DNA of 51,841 nucleotides from positions 1 to 51,841 of the forward strand of contig NZ_JAJISD010000020.1 in NCBI RefSeq assembly GCF_020880995.1. The letters are read 5' to 3'. The position numbers and the translations under genes were made by a program. Positions 42,886 to 51,056 of this stretch are shown here, one piece after another; the stretch's first letter is position 1, and each line of letters opens with the position of its first letter. This stretch comes from Reyranella aquatilis (lineage in GTDB: Bacteria > Pseudomonadota > Alphaproteobacteria > Reyranellales > Reyranellaceae). Below the pieces are notes generated by a model, which was not told the DNA's origin, did no database searches, and saw only the letters and a list, made by a program, of their open reading frames with translations.

Positions 42886-43710
42886 TTACGCCGATTGCGA
42901 CCGGGGAGGGGCACCAGTGCCTGCCCGGCGGCGTCCCCGCCCGCGTCCCGCGGTGCGTCCGGCAGCCGGTGCCGCGTCCGGTGCCTTCACCGGCTTGGCG
43001 CGTATGCGCACGGTGCGTCCGTCAGGCTGGTCCATGTCGAAGGCGCCGGTCTTGCGGATCAGGTCGCTCAGCTTGCGGAAGCCGTAGGTGCGCGGGTCGA
43101 AGTCGGAGGCGATGTTGGCTAGGCGCTGGCCGACGGCGCCCAGGCTCACCCAACCATCCTCGCTCTCCATCTGGGCGATCGCCTTGGCAAGAAACGGCAC
43201 GGCCGCGCTCGCGGGCTGCAGCGAGCTCGGGGCCTGACTCTCGCCGGTCGTCGTCGCCGCGGCCTCTGGCACGAGATTTTCGGTGTAGATGAAGCGGCGG
43301 CAGGCCTGGCGGAAGCTCTCGGGCGTCTTCTGCGCGCCGAAGCCGTACACATCGGCTCCCTCTTCGCGCAGGCGCGAGGCGAGCCGGGTGAAATCGCTGT
43401 CGGAGGACACCAGGCAGAACCCGTCGAAGCGCCGGCTGTGCAGCAGGTCCATCGCGTCGATCACCAGCGCGATGTCGGACGCGTTCTTGCCCGACGTGTA
43501 GGCGAACTGCTGGTAGGGATCGATCGCGTACTTCTGCAGGATCTCTGCCCACGACTTGAGGCGGGTGCTGGAGAAGTCGCCGTAGATGCGGCGCACGCTC
43601 GCCTCGCCGAACTTGGCGATCTCCTCGAACAGACCGGCGGCGATGCGCGGCGAGGTGTTGTCGGCGTCGATCAGGACGGCGAAGCGGCGCGGGCGGTTGT
43701 CGTCGGCCAT
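42886..43710 (-). CDS. NYN domain ribonuclease-like protein with OST-HTH/LOTUS domain
   Basis: 274 residues. The N-terminal NYN (PIN-like) domain has acidic residues at the expected sites: FAVLIDADNTSP (Asp15, Asp17), ASDIALVIDAMDLLHSR and GFCLVSSDSDFTRLASRLREEGADVYGFG. A LOTUS/OST-HTH domain (about 175-240; DGWVSLGAVGQRLANIASDFDPRTYGFRKLSDLIRKTG) follows, then an Arg/Ala-rich tail. Such proteins bind and probably cut RNA. GGAG lies seven bases before the ATG. It is downstream of the racemase-like gene by 19 bp. Confidence 0.9.
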   Translation of the reverse strand: MADDNRPRRFAVLIDADNTSPRIAAGLFEEIAKFGEASVRRIYGDFSSTRLKSWAEILQKYAIDPYQQFAYTSGKNASDIALVIDAMDLLHSRRFDGFCLVSSDSDFTRLASRLREEGADVYGFGAQKTPESFRQACRRFIYTENLVPEAAATTTGESQAPSSLQPASAAVPFLAKAIAQMESEDGWVSLGAVGQRLANIASDFDPRTYGFRKLSDLIRKTGAFDMDQPDGRTVRIRAKPVKAPDAAPAAGRTAGRGRGRRRAGTGAPPRSQSA

Positions 43711-43729
43711 GGGGGGACTCCGGGTCGGC

Positions 43730-44392
43730 TCAGCGGGCCGAGGTGGCGAAGATCGCGTCGACGTGGATGTCGGCGCAATCGATGACGGGAAAGCCGGGAT
43801 CGTGGCCGGCAAAGGCGAGGAAGAGATCGGTGCCGCCCAGCATGATCGCCTCGGCGCCGCGCGCACGGAGCCTGCGGCCCTCTTCGAAGAAGACCTGGCG
43901 CTGCGCTTCGGTGACGTGGCCGATTGTGGCCATGGCGACGTAGGTGTCGTGCACCCGGTCGAGCGCTTCGGTCGGCACCACCTCGACCGAGGGAATGCCG
44001 CCGTAGAGATGCGATTCCATCACGGCCCTCGTGCCGAGGATGCCGATCTTCCGCAGCCCGCGCTTCGCCAGTGCCGCATCGACCGCGGGAATGGCGTTCA
44101 GCACGGGCAGGGGCGAGATCGCCGTCAGCTCCTTCACGCAGAAATGGCCGCCCATCGAGGTGATGACGGCGGCTTCCGCGCCGGCGCCCTTCATGCGCTG
44201 CACGAGGCCCGCGAATATCTCGGCCTGCCGGGTCGGATTTCCAGCCACGAGATTGCGGCTCATCTCGCGCACGTCGGCATGCGCCATGGTGAGGTCGAGC
44301 GGAATGCCGGCCGCGGCATGCCGGTCGATCAGGCCGCGATAGTAGAAGTCGGTGGCGGCCGGCCCGATGCCGGCGATGAGTCCTATGTGCAT
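43730..44392 (-). CDS. Aspartate/glutamate racemase family protein lacking both catalytic cysteines
   Basis: 220 residues. The fold is recognisable: MHIGLIAGIGPAATDFYYRGLID at the start and GLRKIGILGTRAVMES in the second half. The first cysteine loop (normally CNT-x-H) reads TSMGGHF with Ser79 at the cysteine position and His83 kept. The second (normally LGCTE) reads LGGTDLF with Gly187. Racemase activity by the two-base cysteine mechanism is therefore unlikely; a related lyase or isomerase, or a binding role, is possible. The ATG is divergent from the P-loop kinase gene. Confidence 0.8.
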   Translation of the reverse strand: MHIGLIAGIGPAATDFYYRGLIDRHAAAGIPLDLTMAHADVREMSRNLVAGNPTRQAEIFAGLVQRMKGAGAEAAVITSMGGHFCVKELTAISPLPVLNAIPAVDAALAKRGLRKIGILGTRAVMESHLYGGIPSVEVVPTEALDRVHDTYVAMATIGHVTEAQRQVFFEEGRRLRARGAEAIMLGGTDLFLAFAGHDPGFPVIDCADIHVDAIFATSAR

Positions 44393-44487
44393 GGGCGACT
44401 GTCCCCGATTGGGCACGGCCGGGCAATGCCGGGGTGTGGCGAAAAGCGTTCCTGCAAGTCGAGCGCCGCGGACGCTAGAGTTTGGCC

Positions 44488-45015
44488 ATGCGACGCGTGG
44501 TGGTGTTTGGAACGACCGGATCGGGAAAGAGTTGGCTGGCGGAACGGCTCGCCGACCGCACCGGCCTGCGCGTGGTCGAACTCGATGCGCTGTTTTGGGG
44601 TCGCAACTGGCAGCCGGCCCTGCCCGACCTGTTCCGCCATCGTGTCGAATGCGAGACCCGCGAAGACGGCTGGATCGTCGTCGGCAACTACGGCCAGGTG
44701 CGCGACCTGGTGTGGCGGCCGGCCGACACATTGGTCTGGCTCGACCTGCCCCTGCCCGTCGTCATGGGACGCCTGCTGCGCCGGACGGTGAAGCGCGCCG
44801 TGACGCGCGAGGAACTGTGGGGCACCGGCAATCGCGAATCGCTGGCGAACGCCTTCCTGAGCCGCAATTCCATCCTGCTCTATGCGCTGAAGACGCACCG
44901 CCTGAACCGCGAGCGCTTCGCCCGGGAATGCGAGGCGCTTGCCGGAGAAAAACGCATCGTGCGGCTCTGCAGCCGCCGCGATGTCGAGCGTTTCGCGCTC
45001 AGTCCGCTGCCTTGA
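44488..45015 (+). CDS. P-loop NTPase, adenylate/shikimate kinase-like
   Basis: 175 residues. The Walker A loop is FGTTGSGKSWLAERLADRTG (Gly8 to Ser15), followed by VVELDALFWGRNWQPALP, WIVVGNYGQVRDLVW, DTLVWLDLPLPVVMGRLLRRTVKRAV and a C-terminal helix block. The pattern is that of small topology-modulation-like kinases (FlaR type). The substrate is not known. The ATG at 44488 is preferred over an upstream TTG. It overlaps the convergent CoA-transferase gene by 17 bp. Confidence 0.8.
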   Translation: MRRVVVFGTTGSGKSWLAERLADRTGLRVVELDALFWGRNWQPALPDLFRHRVECETREDGWIVVGNYGQVRDLVWRPADTLVWLDLPLPVVMGRLLRRTVKRAVTREELWGTGNRESLANAFLSRNSILLYALKTHRLNRERFARECEALAGEKRIVRLCSRRDVERFALSPLP

Positions 45016-46204
45016 CGGCGGACACCGGTGCGCGCACGCCGCCGCGCGCGAACATCGCGTCGATGTCGGCGGTGCCGTAGCCCAGTTCCTTCAGGATGTC
45101 CGGCCCGTCCTCGCCGATGTGCGGGGCATGCTGCTGCGGCGCATGTTCCGAGGCGGGCGGCAGGCCCGCGATGTTGGCGACCGGCATGCGGCCGAACCCG
45201 TCCTGCTCGATCCAGTCGATCGCGCCCGATTCCTTGACGTGCGGATGGTCGAGATAGTCCTGGTAGTTGTTCACCCGCTCGCAGAACACGTCCTTGGGCT
45301 GCAGGATCGAGATCCACTCCTCGGTGGTCTTGGTCGGCATCGTCTCGTTCAGCGCCTTGATGATCTTGGGCGCGTTCTTGATGCGGTTCTCGTGGGTCTG
45401 CAGGTCCGGATCGTTGGCGATGTCGTCGCGGCCGATCAGCTCGAACAGCAGGCGGAAATGATGCGGCCGCATCGCCGAGAGCATGATGTAGCCGTTCGAC
45501 GACTTGAAGCTGCCGGCCGGCATGTAGAGGACCGGCGGGTTGCCCTTTGACAGCACCCACTCCATCAGCTTGGCGCCCTGGAAAGCGGCGGCCGCGCGCA
45601 TCAGGCTGGAATCGATGAAGCAGCCCTCGTTGTAGCGGAACTGGCGCATCAGTGCGGTGCTGAGCGCCTGGAAGGTGTAGAGGCCGGTCGTGACGTCGAC
45701 GGCGATCATGCCCTGACGCCACGGCGTTCCGTCCGGCATCCTGTTCATCACCATCATGCCGCTGAACGCCTGGATCAGGCCGTCCACCGTGGGCCGCTTG
45801 CTGTAGGGGCCGGTCTGGCCGAAGCCCGACACCGAGCAGTAGATGACGTTCGGGTTGATCTTCTTCACGTCCTCGTAGCCGAAGCCCAGCCGCGAGATGA
45901 CGCCGGGACGGAAGCTCTCCATCACCACATGCGCCTTGGCGGCCAGCTTCTTCACGACGGCGATGCCGTCGGCCGACTTGAGGTCGAGCGCGATCGAGCG
46001 CTTGCCGCGGTTGAACGCGACCGAATGGGCGCAATGGTCGCCCTTCAGCTCGCCCAGCGCCCTGCCCCAGTCGCCCTCGGGCGGCTCGATCTTGATGACG
46101 TCGGCGCCGTGCAACGCGAGCAGCATGGAGGCATGCGGCCCCGCGATGCCCTGCGTGAAGTCGAGAACGGTAATGCCGTCGTAGGCGCCCTTGATCGTGG
46201 TCAC
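44999..46204 (-). CDS. CaiB/BaiF (family III) CoA-transferase
   Basis: 401 residues. Seen: ITVLDFTQGIAGPHASMLLALHGADVIKIEPPEGDWGR, IALDLKSADGIAVVKKLAAKAHVVMESFRPGV, and the catalytic aspartate near residue 168 in MIAVDVTTGLYTFQAL. It moves CoA from one acyl-CoA to another acid. The start is a GTG with GGGAGGAACAA directly upstream. A perfect 20-bp palindrome lies just before the ribosome site, so it is tightly regulated by a repressor encoded elsewhere. Confidence 0.94.
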   Translation of the reverse strand: MTTIKGAYDGITVLDFTQGIAGPHASMLLALHGADVIKIEPPEGDWGRALGELKGDHCAHSVAFNRGKRSIALDLKSADGIAVVKKLAAKAHVVMESFRPGVISRLGFGYEDVKKINPNVIYCSVSGFGQTGPYSKRPTVDGLIQAFSGMMVMNRMPDGTPWRQGMIAVDVTTGLYTFQALSTALMRQFRYNEGCFIDSSLMRAAAAFQGAKLMEWVLSKGNPPVLYMPAGSFKSSNGYIMLSAMRPHHFRLLFELIGRDDIANDPDLQTHENRIKNAPKIIKALNETMPTKTTEEWISILQPKDVFCERVNNYQDYLDHPHVKESGAIDWIEQDGFGRMPVANIAGLPPASEHAPQQHAPHIGEDGPDILKELGYGTADIDAMFARGGVRAPVSAVKAAD

Positions 46205-46220
46205 TTGTTCCTCCCGAAGG

Positions 46221-46240
46221 CGCTGAACGTACGTTCAGCG
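46221..46240. promoter_or_regulatory. Perfect 20-bp palindromic operator before the CoA-transferase gene
   Basis: CGCTGAACGTACGTTCAGCG is identical on both strands. It sits 17 bp upstream of the GTG start. The TGAACG/CGTTCA halves are common in TetR-family operators. No TetR gene is adjacent. Confidence 0.65.
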
Positions 46241-46333
46241 GCGCCGGTCACGCAAGGCCAAGGCTGCAGCCGAGCCATGCGTGGCATTCACTCTGCTCCC
46301 GCGTGATCGCCGGAGAGGGTTGGCCGATCGCCC

Positions 46334-47020
46334 TCAGGCGATGACCGGCAGGGTCTCGATGTCGTAGGCGTGGGTGATCTTGCGGCCGAGCACAGGATCG
46401 TCGAGTTCCATCTCGAAGCGCGAGGACGGCCGGATGGCGCCGATCGCCGGCATGGTGCCGCAGAACATCGCGGTGCCCATGGGCAGCCGCTTGTTGTCCT
46501 GCCATCCGAAGATCAGCTCGCGCGGGTCGCGGATCCGGGCCAGCGGACCTTCCTGGTAGAGGACCCTCTTGCCGCCTTCCTGCACGTAGCTGCGCAGGAT
46601 CAGCCGGTCCCAGTGCGGCTCGACCTCCTCGAAACGCCAGGCGGTACGGCCGATCGGCTTGGCGCACATCTGCTTGGACACGGCGATGCCGTAGCTCTCG
46701 ACCTTGCGGTCGGTATGGTCGGCGCCGACCGTCACCCAGAGACGGTCGGCGGCGCCGACCAGCACCGGCTCGACCTCGCCCGAACTGTCGTCGCCCAGCA
46801 CCTGGATACGGTCGGCCTGGGTCAGCATCTGCGCGGCGGCGCGATAGTAGATCGGCACCCGCGACGGCGGCTGCACGCCGATCGCCTTCAGCTCCTCGAT
46901 GTGATGGTTGAGCGCCGTGACGTCGCGCCCGGTCCAGCCGGCGATGACGAGATCCTTGATGTCGACGGCGACCTTTTCGACCGCGCCCTTGGCGTGGCCC
47001 TCGAACTCCAGGCGCGCCAT
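46334..47020 (-). CDS. DUF2848 family protein
   Basis: 228 residues. Seen: LVIAGWTGRDVTALNHHIEELKAIGVQPPSRVPIYYRAAAQMLTQADRIQVLGDDSSGEVEPVLV and GTAMFCGTMPAIGAIRPSSRFEMELDDPVLGRKITHAYDIETLPV. DUF2848 proteins are related in fold to fumarylacetoacetate hydrolase-type enzymes, and the SSGEVEPVLV segment fits that, but no activity is assigned. It follows the DUF1445 gene by two bases, as last gene of the operon. Confidence 0.85.
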   Translation of the reverse strand: MARLEFEGHAKGAVEKVAVDIKDLVIAGWTGRDVTALNHHIEELKAIGVQPPSRVPIYYRAAAQMLTQADRIQVLGDDSSGEVEPVLVGAADRLWVTVGADHTDRKVESYGIAVSKQMCAKPIGRTAWRFEEVEPHWDRLILRSYVQEGGKRVLYQEGPLARIRDPRELIFGWQDNKRLPMGTAMFCGTMPAIGAIRPSSRFEMELDDPVLGRKITHAYDIETLPVIA

Positions 47021-47022
47021 CG

Positions 47023-47826
47023 TCAGAGGACGGCCAGGCGCGAGTTGAGCAGGTCGGTGATCAGCATGTAGCCCGGCGCGTGGGTGATGCAGAACTCGGG
47101 CTTCACGGTCGCCACGACCGATTGCGGGGTGACGCCGCAGGCCCAGAACACGGGCAGTTCGTCGTCCCGCACCGGAACGGCATCGCCGTAGTCGGGCTTG
47201 CCGATGTCCTTGATGCCGATCATCTCGGGCTTGCCGAGATGCACGGGCGCCCCGTGCACCGAGGGAAAGCGCGTCGTGACCTGCACTGCGCGGATCGCGT
47301 CGGCGGGCTTGAACGGGCGCATCGAGACGACCATCGGCCCATGAAAGGGACCGGCGGGCGCGCACTCGATGTTGGTGCGGAACATCGGCACGTTGCTGTT
47401 GCAGCTCTGGTGGCGCAGCTCGAGGCCGTTCTCGATCAGCGCCTCCTCGAAGGAGAAGGAGCAGCCCAGCACGAAGGAGACGAGATCGTCCCGCCACACG
47501 CCCTTGAGATCGGTCACTTCCTCGACCATCTCGCCGTTCTTCCAGATGCGGTAGAGCGGGATGTCTGTGCGGATGTCGAGATCCTCGCCCAGCGTCGGCA
47601 GCCGCCAGTCGCCCGGCTCCGACTGTCCCAGCAGGGGACAGGGCTTGGGGTTCAGCATGCAGAAGCGCGCGAAGTCGGCGGCGAGCGCCTTGGGCAGGAT
47701 CGCGAGATTGCCCTGCACGAAGCCCGGCGCCATGCCGGAGGTCGGCAGGCGGGCGGCGCCTGCGCGGATGCGGCGACGCGCGTCGCGGCCGGTCTCGCCC
47801 TTCAGCGTGGTGATCGTGCTGTCCAT
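47023..47826 (-). CDS. DUF1445 putative hydro-lyase
   Basis: 267 residues. Seen: TSGMAPGFVQGNLAILPKALAADFARFCMLNPKPCPLLG, DIPLYRIWKNGEMVEEVTDL, FVLGCSFSFEEALIENGLELRH and the C-terminal VFWACGVTPQSVVATVKPEFCITHAPGYMLITDL. This is the DUF1445 family, annotated as hydro-lyases and related to mitochondrial D-glutamate cyclase. A D-glutamate or similar acid as substrate is an inference. It lies between an SDR gene (nine bases upstream) and DUF2848. Confidence 0.9.
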   Translation of the reverse strand: MDSTITTLKGETGRDARRRIRAGAARLPTSGMAPGFVQGNLAILPKALAADFARFCMLNPKPCPLLGQSEPGDWRLPTLGEDLDIRTDIPLYRIWKNGEMVEEVTDLKGVWRDDLVSFVLGCSFSFEEALIENGLELRHQSCNSNVPMFRTNIECAPAGPFHGPMVVSMRPFKPADAIRAVQVTTRFPSVHGAPVHLGKPEMIGIKDIGKPDYGDAVPVRDDELPVFWACGVTPQSVVATVKPEFCITHAPGYMLITDLLNSRLAVL

Positions 47827-47835
47827 CGCGAACTC

Positions 47836-48588
47836 CTAGACGTGCTGGCCGCCGTTGATCTGGATCTCGGCGCCGGAAACGTAACTCGATCCCTTCTCGC
47901 AAAGAAAGTGGATCACGTCGGCGACCTCGTCGGGCGTGCCCAGCCGTCGCATCGGGATCTGCTCCTCGACGATCTTCTCGGTGCCGGGCGACAGGATCGC
48001 CGTGTCGATCTCGCCGGGCGCGATCGCGTTGACGCGAATGCCACGCGGCCCGAAATCGTGGCTCATCTCGCGCGTGAGCGCCGCGAGCGCGGCCTTCGAC
48101 GTCGCATAGGCGGAGCCCGCGAAGGGATGCACGCGGCTGCCCGCGATCGAGGTCACGTTGACCACGCAGCCCTGGGCCTTCGACAGTTCGTCGACCAGGC
48201 CGCGGGCCAGCGCGACGGGTGCGAAGAAGTTCACGTTGAAGACCTGCCGCCACAGGTCGAACGGCGTGTCGATCGCGCCGAGGCGGCCGCCGCCCTTGCC
48301 CTTGGGCGAGATCGCTGCGTTGTTCACCAGCGCATCGAGCCGGCCGCCGTCGAGACGCGAGCGGATCTGTTCGATGCCGCGGCCGATGTCGACCGGATCG
48401 GCGAGGTCGAGCTGGACATGGTTTTCGCCGCCGCTGGGCCACGGGCAGAGCGCACTGAAAGGCTGGCGCGAGATCGTGATGATCCGCCAGCCGTTGGCGC
48501 TGAATTTCTTCACGGTCGCATGGCCGATGCCTCGGCTGGCGCCGGTCAGGACCAGGGTCCGGACATTGTCGCGTGGGGCTGCATTCAT
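47836..48588 (-). CDS. Short-chain dehydrogenase/reductase (SDR)
   Basis: 250 residues, classical SDR. Seen: LVLTGASRGIGHATVKKF with the cofactor glycine motif, VNNAAISPKGKGGG (NNAG-type), the catalytic serine in NVTSIAGSRVHPFAGSAYATSKAAL with Tyr and Lys of YxxxK, and RVNAIAPGEIDTAI. It oxidises or reduces an alcohol or keto group with NAD(P). It is the first gene of the operon with DUF1445 and DUF2848. Confidence 0.95.
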   Translation of the reverse strand: MNAAPRDNVRTLVLTGASRGIGHATVKKFSANGWRIITISRQPFSALCPWPSGGENHVQLDLADPVDIGRGIEQIRSRLDGGRLDALVNNAAISPKGKGGGRLGAIDTPFDLWRQVFNVNFFAPVALARGLVDELSKAQGCVVNVTSIAGSRVHPFAGSAYATSKAALAALTREMSHDFGPRGIRVNAIAPGEIDTAILSPGTEKIVEEQIPMRRLGTPDEVADVIHFLCEKGSSYVSGAEIQINGGQHV

Positions 48589-48728
48589 GGGATGATCCTA
48601 ACCCGGACGGGGCCGGAGTTCGCGGACGATATTCGGCATGGGTTTCACGCAAGCGGCACGCCATGCCTTGTGGGGTTCGCTTTTGTTCTTCACATCATCT
48701 ATTAAGTCTTTGTGATTCCACGGCTTTG

Positions 48729-48758
48729 TTGGATTTTTAAGGCAACTTCATCTATGCT
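48729..48758 (+). promoter_or_regulatory. Putative promoter for the small membrane protein and kinase genes
   Basis: TTGGAT, an 18-bp spacer and TATGCT lie in an AT-richer stretch about 80 nt upstream of the small gene. The match is moderate. Confidence 0.35.
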
Positions 48759-48835
48759 CGTGTCCGGCTTGGCCCAATTTTTCGGGCCGCTCGGCCATCG
48801 TTTTTGAAGCAGTCATTTTTTTGGAGTTGTCCGAC

Positions 48836-49006
48836 ATGGCGGACGAACGACGGGCCTCGCTGCCCACGCCCTATCTGCGCACGGGGCCTGCCACGATGCT
48901 CACCGGGATCGGGTTGTGCGTCCTCCTCATGATCCTGCAACTGATGCCGGAAATTCGCGACGCCGGACCGCAATCGGCGATCACCGTGTCGACCCACAGA
49001 AGCTGA
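48836..49006 (+). CDS. Small single-pass membrane protein
   Basis: 56 residues from MADERRASLP. One hydrophobic helix near residues 22-40 (MLTGIGLCVLLMILQLMP) after a polar N-terminus. GGAG lies nine bases upstream of the ATG. No family is recognised. It lies 67 bp before the membrane-anchored kinase gene on the same strand, so a shared transcript and a link to the kinase are possible but not shown. Confidence 0.5.
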   Translation: MADERRASLPTPYLRTGPATMLTGIGLCVLLMILQLMPEIRDAGPQSAITVSTHRS

Positions 49007-49073
49007 TCCGGCTTCCAGCCGCTTGTGCGGCCGAGCAAGAGCGCGCATCTAGGGGCCGAGGTTGCGCGTACCC

Positions 49074-50999
49074 ATGACAGCAGAACACGATCAGGCCCTG
49101 CCGGTGGGCACGCAGCTTGGCGATTATCGCCTCGATGCACTGATCGGCCATGGCGGCTTCGGCATCACCTATCGGGCCTTCGACACCCAGCTGGCCAAGT
49201 TCGTCGCCATCAAGGAATACATGCCGGTCGAGTTCGCGACGCGCCGGCCCGATGGCACGGTGGCGCCGCGCAGCGCCCGCTATGCCGACGACTTCGCCTG
49301 GGGCCGCGAGCGCTTCCTCGACGAGGCGCGCGCGCTGGCGCGCTTCCGCCATGTGCACATCGTGCCGGTGCTGCGTTATTTCGAGGCCAACGGCACGGCC
49401 TATACGGTCATGGAGTTCGAGGACGGTCACAGCGTCGCGCAGATCCTGCGCCAGCCCGGCCGGCGCTTGCAGCCGGACGAGGTGCGCAGCCTCACCGAGG
49501 GCATGCTGAGCGGCCTCGGCGCCGTGCACGCCCAGGGCTTCCTGCATCGCGACATCAAGCCGTCGAACGTCATCGTGCGCCGCGACGGCGTGCCGATCCT
49601 GATCGACTTCGGCGCGGCGCGGCAGGCGATGGGTGGCCGCACCCGCACGCTCACCAGCATCCTCACGCCGCAATATGCGCCGATCGAGCAGTATGCGATG
49701 GACGGCAAGCAGGGGCCTTGGACCGACATCTACTCGACGGCCGCGGTGCTGCATCATGCGATCGCGGGCTTTCCGCCGCCCGAGGCGGTGAGTCGCGTCG
49801 GCAGCGATCCCTATCGTCCGCTCGCCGTCACCCATGCCGATCGTTTCGACGGCTCGATGCTGTCGGCGATCGATCGCGGCCTCGCCTTCGCGCCGGAGCA
49901 GCGCCCGCAGACGATCTCCGAATGGCGCACCCTGTTCGGCGCTTCGTTGCCGCGGGCCGAGGATGCACCGACGCAGCGGATGGCCACTCCCGTTTCCGCA
50001 TCGCCGCGGCTCGGCGGTGTGAACCGTCCGGCGGAGGAGCCGGCGGAGAGGAATGTTTCCCAGACGCCGCCGTCGTCCGGCAGGGTGCGCTCGCGCCGGC
50101 GCTGGCCGATCATCCTGCTGGTGCTGGGCGCCATCGCCCTCTGGAAGTATCAGCCCCAGATTCGCGAACGTGTCTTCGGCACACCCAAAGTAGAGACCCA
50201 GACCGCGATGCCGGCGCCCGTGCCGGTCGCGCCGTCGGGAGAAACGCCGGCGACCTCGACGCCCGCGCCCGCGCGCGCGCCCGTGTCCGCGCCAGCGCCG
50301 GTGCCGGCGACACCGCAGCCGCCGCCCGCCGCATCGGAGAGCACCGCGCAGAAGGCGCTCGTCGACCAGGCACAGCGCGCGGCGGGTGAAGCGCGTGCCA
50401 TGGTTGAACGGGCGGAAGAGGCGGCCCGCGCCGCACGCGCCATGGCGGGCGAGGCCCGCATCGTGGCGGCGCGCGCCGGTCGGCCCGATCTCGAGAACAG
50501 CGAACGCCTCACCTACGGTGGCGGCGCGAGCTATGTCGGCCAGGTCGCCGACGGCAAGCGGCAGGGTCTCGGGGTCGCCGAGCTTGGGGACGGCGAACGC
50601 CAGGCCGGCGACTGGAGCGCCGACCGGATGAACGGTCTGGGCACCGTCCGGCTGGCCGACGACACGCGCTACGCCGGCCAATGGAAGGACGGCCAATCCA
50701 CCGGTCTCGGTGTCCGCGAGAAGCCGGGGGTCGAACGGGCCGAGGGCAACTTCGTCGGCGGGCGGCTCGAAGGGTTCGGGCTGCAGCGCACGCTGGCCGA
50801 GCCCAATGTCGTCCGGCTCGGCGAGTTCCATGCAGACCTCCTCGATGGGCCGGGGGTCGAGCGCATCGGCGAACGCGAACGCTACGAGGGCGCCTTCCGT
50901 AACGGTCAGCGCAACGGCTACGGCCAGTACACCGATGCCGACGGCAAGACGCGCGCGGGCCGCTGGGCCGACGGAAAGCTCGTGGAATCAGCGCCTTAG
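49074..50999 (+). CDS. Ser/Thr protein kinase with membrane anchor and MORN repeats
   Basis: 641 residues. Kinase domain about 15-290: glycine loop IGHGGFG (24-30), Lys47 in VAIKEY, HRDIKPSN (158-165) and DFG (178-180). A single membrane helix lies near 344-357 (WPIILLVLGAIALW), then a Pro/Ala-rich stretch (370-420), an Ala/Arg-rich probable coiled coil (425-470), and about six MORN-type units (about 480-637; YVGQVADGKRQGLGV, YAGQWKDGQSTGLGV, YEGAFRNGQRNGYGQY). The kinase would face the cytoplasm with the MORN part in the periplasm. An upstream TTG at 49062 with AGGGG six bases before is an alternative start. Confidence 0.9.
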   Translation: MTAEHDQALPVGTQLGDYRLDALIGHGGFGITYRAFDTQLAKFVAIKEYMPVEFATRRPDGTVAPRSARYADDFAWGRERFLDEARALARFRHVHIVPVLRYFEANGTAYTVMEFEDGHSVAQILRQPGRRLQPDEVRSLTEGMLSGLGAVHAQGFLHRDIKPSNVIVRRDGVPILIDFGAARQAMGGRTRTLTSILTPQYAPIEQYAMDGKQGPWTDIYSTAAVLHHAIAGFPPPEAVSRVGSDPYRPLAVTHADRFDGSMLSAIDRGLAFAPEQRPQTISEWRTLFGASLPRAEDAPTQRMATPVSASPRLGGVNRPAEEPAERNVSQTPPSSGRVRSRRRWPIILLVLGAIALWKYQPQIRERVFGTPKVETQTAMPAPVPVAPSGETPATSTPAPARAPVSAPAPVPATPQPPPAASESTAQKALVDQAQRAAGEARAMVERAEEAARAARAMAGEARIVAARAGRPDLENSERLTYGGGASYVGQVADGKRQGLGVAELGDGERQAGDWSADRMNGLGTVRLADDTRYAGQWKDGQSTGLGVREKPGVERAEGNFVGGRLEGFGLQRTLAEPNVVRLGEFHADLLDGPGVERIGERERYEGAFRNGQRNGYGQYTDADGKTRAGRWADGKLVESAP

Positions 51000-51056
51000 T
51001 CTCATTCCACGGTCGCTGGCACGGTTGTTGCGCCTGCGGGCTCGAAGAGAGCGATC

